A stretch of DNA of 6,916 nucleotides from Candidatus Andersenbacteria bacterium RIFCSPHIGHO2_02_FULL_45_11 (GTDB taxonomy: Bacteria > Patescibacteriota > Andersenbacteria > UBA10190): assembly GCA_001817055.1 (NCBI GenBank), contig MHHP01000024.1:1993-8908 (forward strand). Direction: 5' to 3'. Positions 1 to 6,011 of this stretch are shown here, piece by piece (the first letter of the stretch is position 1; each line of letters opens with the position of its first letter). A program made the position numbers and the translations under genes. The notes below the pieces were generated by a model, which saw only the letters and a program-made list of their open reading frames with translations, was not told the DNA's origin and ran no database searches.

Positions 1-666
1 TGGCGCAAGAATTTGTTTTTTCTTGGAATCGCATCGTTTTTTATGATCCTGTTTCATCGCTTTGTGCTCTATCCTGCGCGCGTAACGCACATCGACTTCC
101 CGGCAATCATGTTCCTGCTTGCCGGCATGATGCTACTTACAAAAAAACCTCGTAGCGGGTATTTCCTCATCGGCGTATCTCTGGCAATAAAACAAATGGC
201 AATATTTTTGGTGCCAATATTCATCGTATACGCATGGCACCAAAACCGTTCCAAAAAAGTAACTATTTTGCATTCCTTGTTCCTGCTAGCTGTTTCTGCA
301 CTATCGCTAGCGCCGTTCATAGTAAACAACCCTATAGGAACAATGCAATCTATCTTTTTCTCCGTAGAGCGTGCTGCAACTGGTGACTTTGCCTCACCGA
401 GCCTCAGCACTATAGTAGGGTTAACAGGAACTCATGCTCGAATACCCATGCTCGGTATACTGATATTGGTATATATTGCAGTATGGAGAAAAGAGCTACG
501 GCTGTTTGGCGCAACATTGGCAGTATTTGTAGTATTTGCTGGATTTAACCCGGTACTATTTTTCCAATACCTTGCGTGGATCATCCCCTTTATTCCACTC
601 GCAATTAGCGAAGTAACTTTGTCTGAGTCTCCGTTGCAATCGTCCCATCGATTGCGTGATACGTAA
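1..666 (+). CDS. GT-C-type polytopic membrane glycosyltransferase, C-terminal part (5' end outside window)
   Basis: The reading frame is open from base 1 (W-R-K-N-L-F...) to the TAA at 664-666, giving 221 visible residues. The true start lies left of the window; the TTG at 13 is probably just an internal Leu. The protein is almost entirely hydrophobic helices separated by short basic loops. The segment HIDFPA (residues ~30-35), followed by a helix and then GVSLAIKQ plus a long helix, resembles the multi-pass sugar transferases of the GT87/DUF2029 and PIG-M-like GT-C groups. These use polyprenyl-phosphate sugars at the outer membrane face. The last helices (FQYLAWIIPFIPLAI) are a typical end, after which about 20 polar residues run into the opposing gene. 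The catalytic first loop is not visible, so family and sugar cannot be fixed. The membrane glycosyltransferase class is fairly sure; the exact family is not. Confidence 0.75.
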   Translation, partial: WRKNLFFLGIASFFMILFHRFVLYPARVTHIDFPAIMFLLAGMMLLTKKPRSGYFLIGVSLAIKQMAIFLVPIFIVYAWHQNRSKKVTILHSLFLLAVSALSLAPFIVNNPIGTMQSIFFSVERAATGDFASPSLSTIVGLTGTHARIPMLGILILVYIAVWRKELRLFGATLAVFVVFAGFNPVLFFQYLAWIIPFIPLAISEVTLSESPLQSSHRLRDT

Positions 667-2692
667 GGCGAACGCCAAGCGAACCTGGCTTTGGCTCCGC
701 GTCTCGCACATCGCCGTTACGCGATATATACACAGGAGTTGAGCGAGATACTGCACGCGCAAATCTGATAGACGGATATGGAGAAGTAGCATTCAGTGCG
801 CGAATTCGTACAAACACATGATTCCCTACAGAAATACCAAGAGAATCAGGAAATTTCACAGAATACCACTGACTGTCTATAACTCCTGCAACAGGAATTT
901 CTTGAGAAAATAGCGGCGCGCCAACAAGTGTATTCGCTATCTCAAGTCTATAAATACCCGTGTCCACTTGCCCACCACGTGTTGCCGGTAATATATCGAC
1001 CCCCGCAAGCTCCGCATGGTTCACCACGACTTCTTGGGTAACAATAGTTTGAGGGGTAAGTTCGCCTATATTATTAGGGAAGCTGGGCTTTTCATATACC
1101 CATGCAAATTCTTTGCCATGTACTTTTACAACAAACACGGGTTCCATTTTCTTGTAGTACTCATCAATAAAATCATTCGCATAATGCGATGGTTCACGCC
1201 CAAACATATTGCGATAGAGAACAACAAACCGAACCTGATTCTGCAAATGCGCATTAATATGTGCCACAGGACCATTTGTATATACATCTAATTCTTCCGG
1301 GTACCAAGAAGCGGTTGTTTCATTCGGGTAGTTTTTATTCAACCATGCGCCTACCTGCTCAAGACCCTCCCCCCACCCAAGCTCTTGGCTCAAATTATCA
1401 GGGAACAACGGACTGCTGTAAGAAACTTCGTATGGGTGATAGGAAACTACGACGCCAAGAAGATAGACTATACATAACGAAAAACAAATCACGGCACCGC
1501 GACTAACCCCCTCCGACTCCCCCTTCGTAAGGGGGAGAGTAGCGTTTCCCCTCCTTACGAAGGAGGGGCTAGGGGAGGTTAGTAGCTGTGTTAGCCACAC
1601 AATTCCATACGCAGCCAATATATCTAATGCAAAAAATGCGGGCATAATATATCTATCACCCTTTTTTGCTCCCAATGTCATCATTATTACAAACCCAAAT
1701 AGGTACACTGCGACAAGAAATATTTCACGCGGTAATTTTTTTCTCACAGCAGAAATAAGTAAGCCTACACATCCTGCAATAACCCCCACAAACGCAACGG
1801 GGTTAGAACGAATGAGGAGCGCTGCAGGGTAATGCAGGGGCTCAATTGAATATTCTTCATTCATATTATGTGGCGTAGTTGCTGCAGTAGTCACGTCTCG
1901 TCGCAACACTAAAATATTTCCGCCTGGGTTTGGAACCCAAAGCAATACAGGCCAAACTACCAATATGATGATAATAATGGCAAGAAGCCAAATTAGAGCA
2001 TTTCGGGATTGTTGAACTAAGAATGCTCGAGTAAAAAATTGCCGCGTATTCATAACAAACAGGGCAACAGGGAAAAACGGGAATATAAAGACCGCCGGAA
2101 CTTTTGTTAGTAACGCCAGAGCAGAACTTACTGCACTTATCACCAGCAGACGCCGATCTAACGATCGTGCATACAAAATCGTAGATAACACAGCAATGGT
2201 CAATATGCTTCCCAAAAGAGCGTCAACGTGAATAACGCGGGAGTACCCGATTATGTATGGATCTAGCGCAATTAAAATTGCAGCAAGAAACGCAATCGTA
2301 CGGCCTGTGATTTTTTTCAAAAGCAAGTAGATCAATGGGATGGCAAGAGCATTCAAAAACGCAATCGGAAATTGAGCAACCTTCACAAAGTGAATAAGGC
2401 CATTGCTGGTAAATGGAATTTGCGCAAAAAACATTTTAGCAGTAATGGCAGCGCCAGAAACCCACATCGTTGTAACGCCAGGATGAGTTGTCTGCAGCAT
2501 ATCGTTAAACCGCACATCCTTAAATGCACGGATAAACTCATAGGATCGAACTATCCATGTTTTCTCGTCAGCAGTAAGAAATGTTCCCAAATCTAATACA
2601 CGAGGCAAAAATGAAGCCAGGATCAAAAAAATGATCAGCAGTACCTCAAGACGGCTATCCTTAGCACGAATATTCTCCGCCACAGATTTCAT
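605..2692 (-). CDS. GT39/PMT-like membrane glycosyltransferase with C-terminal beta-rich domain and in-frame repeat insertion
   Basis: This is a protein of 695 residues from the chosen ATG at 2692. In-frame ATGs at 2707, 2719 and 2752 are possible but would deepen the overlap with the upstream gene; none has a convincing ribosome site. After the first membrane helix comes TADE (D42, E43), the acidic pair typical of the first outer loop of protein O-mannosyltransferases and other GT39 enzymes, then HPGVTTMW (from H70). Further hallmarks shared with the + strand paralogue at 3061-4500 are HVDALL, GAKKGDRYI (from ~341), HPYE, LGWGEGL and VLYRNMFGR. The predicted role is transfer of a polyprenyl-phosphate-linked sugar to a protein or lipid-linked glycan outside the membrane. 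Residues ~370-397 are encoded by a palindromic element absent from the paralogue. Residues ~540-690 form an extra beta-rich domain. The gene is probably co-transcribed with the pilin-like gene upstream (32-bp overlap). Acceptor and sugar are unknown. Confidence 0.85.
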   Translation of the reverse strand: MKSVAENIRAKDSRLEVLLIIFLILASFLPRVLDLGTFLTADEKTWIVRSYEFIRAFKDVRFNDMLQTTHPGVTTMWVSGAAITAKMFFAQIPFTSNGLIHFVKVAQFPIAFLNALAIPLIYLLLKKITGRTIAFLAAILIALDPYIIGYSRVIHVDALLGSILTIAVLSTILYARSLDRRLLVISAVSSALALLTKVPAVFIFPFFPVALFVMNTRQFFTRAFLVQQSRNALIWLLAIIIIILVVWPVLLWVPNPGGNILVLRRDVTTAATTPHNMNEEYSIEPLHYPAALLIRSNPVAFVGVIAGCVGLLISAVRKKLPREIFLVAVYLFGFVIMMTLGAKKGDRYIMPAFFALDILAAYGIVWLTQLLTSPSPSFVRRGNATLPLTKGESEGVSRGAVICFSLCIVYLLGVVVSYHPYEVSYSSPLFPDNLSQELGWGEGLEQVGAWLNKNYPNETTASWYPEELDVYTNGPVAHINAHLQNQVRFVVLYRNMFGREPSHYANDFIDEYYKKMEPVFVVKVHGKEFAWVYEKPSFPNNIGELTPQTIVTQEVVVNHAELAGVDILPATRGGQVDTGIYRLEIANTLVGAPLFSQEIPVAGVIDSQWYSVKFPDSLGISVGNHVFVRIRALNATSPYPSIRFARAVSRSTPVYISRNGDVRDAEPKPGSLGVRLTYHAIDGTIATETQTKLLR
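1502..1583. repeat. Nested double-hairpin palindromic element inside a coding region
   Basis: There are two perfect 9-bp stems with 3-base loops. CTCCCCCTT (1517-1525) pairs with AAGGGGGAG (1529-1537), and CCCCTCCTT (1548-1556) pairs with AAGGAGGGG (1560-1568). Their TTCGTAA/TTACGAA cores are mutually inverted. Terminal inverted repeats ACTAACC (1502-1508) and GGTTAGT (1577-1583) enclose the unit. On the minus strand it is read in frame as a Ser/Pro/Arg/Gly-rich segment beginning SPSPSFVRRG. The style matches small non-autonomous palindromic repeats that produce similar peptides in other genomes (from memory). No obvious target duplication is visible. A transcription terminator is unlikely in mid-gene. 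Confidence 0.85.
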
Positions 2693-3053
2693 AGAATATT
2701 TTCCCATCTTCTTGAACATATCGATAGTGAAAGTTATGCCCCTCTTCTGCATCGTAATACGTACCTGGCACCTGTGGATTTTCTATTGGAGCACGAACAT
2801 ACCACCCCAATGCCTTCTTCCCTTCCTTCATCGTAACATAATATCCATAGGGCGTAGCAGAGAAAGAAGCAGGATAATATCCAAGCTTGTTATTCTCATC
2901 TTCCAACATGCGCTTTACGTGAGCGAGATTCTCTCGTTGTATACCATCTCGTGATTCCCGCCGAGCGTGCCCAAGTGCTGGAATCATAAGAATAAGAAGG
3001 AGAAGCGCGCAGGCTACCAGTACCAAATATTCCCCGAATGATCTAGTATCCAT
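2661..3053 (-). CDS. Small pseudopilin-like membrane-anchored protein
   Basis: This is a 130-residue protein from the ATG at 3053 (MDTRSFGEY...). An ATG at 3068 would run into the divergent gene and adds only five residues. A short polar N-terminus is followed by one hydrophobic helix (~residues 9-26), then a charged amphipathic helix (RRESRDGIQRENLAHVKRML) leading to NKLGYYP. That helix-then-GxYP layout is typical of type II secretion and type IV pseudopilins (GspG-like). The C-terminal half is rich in Tyr/Gly (YGYYV, FHYRYVQEDGKIFYEI) and ends with two cysteines six residues apart (CGGEYSC), which could form a disulfide. A canonical prepilin cleavage site (G followed by FTLxE) is absent, so it may not be processed by prepilin peptidase. 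It overlaps the downstream PMT-like gene, suggesting a shared transcript. It could instead be an unrelated single-pass protein; the pilin resemblance is architectural only. Confidence 0.7.
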   Translation of the reverse strand: MDTRSFGEYLVLVACALLLLILMIPALGHARRESRDGIQRENLAHVKRMLEDENNKLGYYPASFSATPYGYYVTMKEGKKALGWYVRAPIENPQVPGTYYDAEEGHNFHYRYVQEDGKIFYEICGGEYSC

Positions 3054-3060
3054 AGTATAT
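3044..3060 (+). promoter_or_regulatory. Possible -10 element just upstream of the + strand GT39 gene
   Basis: TAGTAT at 3044-3049 lies 11 bases before the ATG at 3061, so transcription from it would leave a very short or no leader. There is no Shine-Dalgarno sequence before this ATG and no clear -35 box (TACCAA at 3021-3026 is a poor match). The divergent gene starts at 3053, so any promoter here lies inside its coding start. This is a weak, position-based call. Confidence 0.25.
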
Positions 3061-4500
3061 ATGATCAATAGTCGCCTTTATTACACCCTACTGTCAATCG
3101 TCCTCCTGGCCGCAATCATTCTGCCTCGTTTGCCATATCAAGATCGTTTCGTAACGGCGGATGAGCCGCGCTGGCAAGCCAACGTTGCAGGGTTTACTAC
3201 AAAACTCGCAACCGGCAGAATTGGAGAACTACTACAACAGCCCCACCCTGGCATTACAACACAATGGTTTGCTGCACCTGGTATTTGGCAACAGTCGTGG
3301 GCCGGTAAAAAGCTCCCCTTAATTATTGCCCAGTGCGTACTCCTGCTATTTACCGGATATTTAATGAGACTTCTGTGGGGGAAACCAGCAGGATACATAG
3401 GCACACTATTTCTTGCGCTCAATCCGTTCCTCATCGCGCATACGCGGATATACGCGATGGACGCGTTGCTTGCGATTTTCCTACTGATTTCAATATTGGC
3501 GTTGCTCGTGTGGAATAAAAATAAAGAAACTCGCTACCTCGTATACGCGGGTACAGCGGGGGCACTCGCCTTTTTATCTAAGTTGTCCGGAATTATTATA
3601 GTGCCCTATGCACTGATAGCTATTTATTTTTTCTTACGCACGAGTTCACCTAAAATAATCGCCCGGGCTTGCGGTGTATGGCTTGCTGCATTCATAATTT
3701 CATCAATCATCGTATTGCCATCGTTTATAGTAAGGCCGTTAGGAGTGTTGGGAGATATGGGAAGTTTCTTCGGATCTGGAGACTACACCGTGCTGCACCA
3801 GTACGGAAATTTGTATTACCTGCAAACACTTCTCTTTCTTACTGCGCCTATACACCTCGCCACACTCATCTGTGTCATACTCGGGCTTGACCCGGGTATC
3901 CACAAAAATAAGCAAAAAAAAGAACTACTTCTAATTCTTCTCTTCGCAGCGCTATTTATTATTATGATGACGATAGGCGCTAAAAAGGGTGATCGCTATA
4001 TCCTTCCCGCCTTCGTGTTATTTGATGTATGCGCAGCGTACGTTGCTAGCCGTGTAGTGCAAAAGAAAAAGGTTGCATTTGCATCTGTTCTTGTAGCGGC
4101 TGCAGTAGCACTACAAGTAGCAACCATTATTCGTATTCATCCGTATGAACTGGCATACGTAAACCCCCTTACAAAACACTGGATCGGTAATCGCCAACTA
4201 GGATGGGGAGAAGGATTAGATATAGCACTAGAGTATCTCAAAGCAAAACCCAACCCTGAAAATCTAAAAGTTGCCATGTATTATTCAAGTCAATTCGAAA
4301 GCAAGTTCCCAGGAGAAGTTGTTCCGCTGCATCAATGGGACTCTGGTTCAAATAATTACGCAGTGCTGTACAGGGCAATGTACGGCCGAGGAGAAGACGC
4401 ATGGGAAACAGACGTGCTGAATCATTTCAAATCTAAAACCCCTGAAAAAATAATCGAACTAAACGGTATCCCCTACATCTGGATCTATAGGCTCCGTTGA
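3061..4500 (+). CDS. GT39/PMT-like membrane glycosyltransferase, paralogue of the 605-2692 gene
   Basis: This is a 479-residue polytopic membrane protein. The ATG at 3061 is the only reasonable start: it sits directly before the first membrane helix and no other ATG occurs before the conserved motifs. The first outer loop carries TADEPRW (D34, E35), the acidic pair expected for GT39/protein-mannosyltransferase-type catalysis, and then PHPGITTQW (from P61). Downstream are YAMDALL, GAKKGDRYILP (~306-316), HPYELAY, LGWGEGL and VLYRAMYGR, all mirrored in the minus-strand gene at 605-2692. The two are therefore duplicates that now lie divergently. Unlike its paralogue it stops soon after the VLYR block and has no extra C-terminal domain. 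Residues ~271-282 (CVILGLDPGIHK) derive from a short palindromic repeat. The 3' end overlaps the convergent gene by 16 bp. Predicted role: outer-face sugar transfer from a polyprenyl-phosphate donor; substrate unknown. Confidence 0.85.
   Translation: MINSRLYYTLLSIVLLAAIILPRLPYQDRFVTADEPRWQANVAGFTTKLATGRIGELLQQPHPGITTQWFAAPGIWQQSWAGKKLPLIIAQCVLLLFTGYLMRLLWGKPAGYIGTLFLALNPFLIAHTRIYAMDALLAIFLLISILALLVWNKNKETRYLVYAGTAGALAFLSKLSGIIIVPYALIAIYFFLRTSSPKIIARACGVWLAAFIISSIIVLPSFIVRPLGVLGDMGSFFGSGDYTVLHQYGNLYYLQTLLFLTAPIHLATLICVILGLDPGIHKNKQKKELLLILLFAALFIIMMTIGAKKGDRYILPAFVLFDVCAAYVASRVVQKKKVAFASVLVAAAVALQVATIIRIHPYELAYVNPLTKHWIGNRQLGWGEGLDIALEYLKAKPNPENLKVAMYYSSQFESKFPGEVVPLHQWDSGSNNYAVLYRAMYGRGEDAWETDVLNHFKSKTPEKIIELNGIPYIWIYRLR
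3871..3904. repeat. Short palindromic repeat (LDPGI-encoding type) inside a coding region
   Basis: The stem ATACTCGGG (3877-3885) pairs with CCCGGGTAT (3891-3899) around the loop CTTGA, with a single T-G wobble. Flanking TGTG (3871-3874) and CACA (3901-3904) extend the symmetry. The core closely matches, from memory, a widespread intergenic palindrome that reads GTCATACCCGGGC...GGGTATCC and often translates as GLDPGI where it enters genes. Here it is read in frame as LGLDPGIH in a hydrophilic loop between two membrane helices. Confidence 0.7.
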
Positions 4501-5891
4501 GTAACTAGAAAATATTTTGCTTCTGGGCAGGTGGTTTCTTTGAAATTCTTCGGATCTTGGTAGGAAACAACCCATTGCGCTTCTTTTTTGTGCGCTTCAT
4601 CAACTACAAGCAAATCGCTATATTGGTGACTCCTATATAAGAGAATGTTTTGGATAGGTTCTCGCTCCGAAAATACAGGCCCCTTGCCACGCAAACATGC
4701 TATAAGCGCACGGTCATTTAGAAATGCATTAGCAGATGTAGTTCTATTGCCTAATGAAAACTGATTGATACTGCCCCCTATTTTTAAGAATGGCATAAGT
4801 ACTGCAACCATCATCCATATAGTTAAAAACAAGGCAAGAATAAATGGCATAGCTTGCAATAATCGAGGATATTTCTGTAAAATCTTTTCCACGATATATC
4901 CAAACCCAATACCGGCAAGCAACCACAAGGCAAGGCACAGCATGACAAAATAGCGCAGAGAATAGCGATCAATCATATATAAAAGAATCGGGGTATGAAT
5001 GATTACAAATAAGGCAATTACATACATTGCACGTTTACGAACAAATAGAAGCGCTACTACTATCAAAAGCGCAAGTAAACTACAGATAGCAAATATCCAA
5101 ACTGAAGAAAATTCAGCGCCTGTGTATTGCGCAACAAACGATGACCCGGAAAGATACACGGGTAACGATACCCATAGATCGTGCAGCCGTTCGCCAAACA
5201 ATTGCGTTGTTTTGCTCGGGTCGCCCTGGTCTTCTGTCATAAATCGCATTATCGCAAACTGCAAACCGAATCCAAACCAAAATCCTACGAAAGACTGCCA
5301 CAAATTTCGCAACTCATACATACGTTTTTTAACATCGGAATGCACGAGATACACCAAAAGCATTGCAACAGCTACTGCCACCATGCTTGGGAAAAACAAT
5401 AGATGCGTTTGCAGGCCAATACCTGCGACTAATCCTGAAATAAGCCACTTGTATTTCCAATTGGACTGCAACGCATAGGCCAACAACACGGTGAATACTG
5501 GCAATAGTGTAATAGCCCACCCTAATCGCTGATATACAATATATATGGGAGAAAAAGTTAGGAACACAAGCGTAATGCTACCAATATGATCGCCAAAATA
5601 TTTTTGCAGCAACGCATATGCCACGAAAAAGAAACCAACACTTGCAATCAACATCGGAATGCGAAGTGCTAAGACCGAGTATCCAAATACCCATATAAAC
5701 GGTACGCGAATATAGTCTGTAATCACTCCTATGTATGATCGTTCCCCAATGATCGGCAATGTTTCTGATTGCAACAATTGATACACGTTCTCGCCTTCAG
5801 AAGCTTCATCACCGAGCAGGCCTGGCACACGATGCAAATAAGCAAGCTGAGCAACTAAAAATAGAATGAAAATTAGTGTAATTTTTCGCAT
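4485..5891 (-). CDS. Divergent GT39-like polytopic membrane glycosyltransferase
   Basis: This is a 468-residue protein from the ATG at 5891, which directly precedes the first hydrophobic helix (MRKITLIFILFLVAQLAYL). The first loop contains LLGDEASEGENVY (D28, E29), placed like the acidic pair of GT39/ArnT-type enzymes. The next blocks, LRIPMLIASVGFFFVAYALL and FSPIYIVYQRLGWAI, also follow the usual GT39 pattern (LR-P, then P----YxR). Many further helices follow, then a soluble C-terminal tail (~residues 375-468) including FSEREPIQNILLYRS. It lacks the HPG, GAKKGDRY and LGWGEGL motifs shared by the other two GT39 proteins here, so it is a separate subfamily. The AsnB-family gene lies upstream on the same strand across a repeat-filled 90-bp gap. 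No Shine-Dalgarno sequence precedes the start. Donor and acceptor are unknown; a non-catalytic membrane protein of similar fold cannot be excluded. Confidence 0.75.
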   Translation of the reverse strand: MRKITLIFILFLVAQLAYLHRVPGLLGDEASEGENVYQLLQSETLPIIGERSYIGVITDYIRVPFIWVFGYSVLALRIPMLIASVGFFFVAYALLQKYFGDHIGSITLVFLTFSPIYIVYQRLGWAITLLPVFTVLLAYALQSNWKYKWLISGLVAGIGLQTHLLFFPSMVAVAVAMLLVYLVHSDVKKRMYELRNLWQSFVGFWFGFGLQFAIMRFMTEDQGDPSKTTQLFGERLHDLWVSLPVYLSGSSFVAQYTGAEFSSVWIFAICSLLALLIVVALLFVRKRAMYVIALFVIIHTPILLYMIDRYSLRYFVMLCLALWLLAGIGFGYIVEKILQKYPRLLQAMPFILALFLTIWMMVAVLMPFLKIGGSINQFSLGNRTTSANAFLNDRALIACLRGKGPVFSEREPIQNILLYRSHQYSDLLVVDEAHKKEAQWVVSYQDPKNFKETTCPEAKYFLVTQRSL

Positions 5892-5908
5892 AGTATATGT
5901 GTAGTATA
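5892..5908 (-). promoter_or_regulatory. Possible -10 element just upstream of the 4485-5891 gene
   Basis: On the minus strand TATACT (5903-5908) lies 11 bases before the ATG at 5891, and ATATACT abuts the ATG itself. The 7 bases preceding this ATG are identical to those preceding the ATG of the pilin-like gene (5892-5898 against 3054-3060). There is no ribosome-binding sequence and no good -35 box. It may mark a near-leaderless promoter; confidence is low. Confidence 0.25.
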
Positions 5909-5920
5909 CAACAAGACGTT

Positions 5921-6011
5921 TCCTTCTCCCTAGACGGGGAGAAGGCGAGGGGAAGTAAACGCGCGACGAATGCCCCTCACCCTAACCCTCTCCCCATCCG
6001 GGGCGAGGGGA
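5921..6011. repeat. Inverted pair of GC-rich hairpin repeats, overlapping the AsnB-family 3' end
   Basis: The left module has a perfect 9-bp stem: CCTTCTCCC (5922-5930) with GGGAGAAGG (5937-5945), followed by GAGGGG (5947-5952). The right module has CCCTC-T-CCCC (5986-5995) pairing with GGGG-C-GAGGG (6000-6009) around ATCC, preceded by CCCCTC (5973-5978). Reverse-complementing the left module aligns it with the right: CCCCTC, then CC, then TCTCCCC, loop, GGG. They are therefore two copies of one repeat type in opposite orientation around a ~20-base spacer. The sequence CCCTCACCCTAACCCTCTCCCC is, from memory, a very common dispersed repeat core. It fills most of the 90-bp gap between genes. 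It could act as a terminator or mRNA stabiliser for the AsnB-family transcript, but no T-run follows. Confidence 0.8.

Noticed and set aside
69..410. Open frame on - (113 codons) opposite the left-edge gene
   Set aside because: No recognisable motif, and it lies fully inside a convincing membrane-protein reading frame on +.
1517..1568. Strong hairpins considered as intrinsic transcription terminators
   Set aside because: They lie in the middle of an intact gene whose conserved motifs continue on both sides, and no T-run follows on either strand.
1502..1583. Double palindrome considered as a CRISPR repeat or phage attachment site
   Set aside because: There are no regularly spaced copies, no spacers, and no cas, integrase or tRNA gene nearby.
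2693..2752. Longer N-terminus (start at 2752) for the 605-2692 gene
   Set aside because: It would add 20 residues overlapping the upstream gene by 92 bp, with no ribosome site and no match in the paralogue. A start at 2707 cannot be excluded.
605..4500. Recoded TGA (as in Gracilibacteria or Absconditabacteria)
   Set aside because: Tryptophan and glycine codons are normal, frames are not interrupted by TGA, and TGA serves as the natural stop of the gene ending at 4500.
4999..5478. Long open frame on + (159 codons) opposite the 4485-5891 gene
   Set aside because: Its translation is polar, rich in Asn/Thr/Arg/Cys and without motifs, while the opposite strand encodes a coherent polytopic membrane protein. 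It is a shadow frame.
5922..5945. Hairpin after the AsnB-family gene as an intrinsic terminator
   Set aside because: The stem is good, but no U-rich tract follows on the minus strand and the sequence fits a dispersed repeat better. A terminator effect remains possible.
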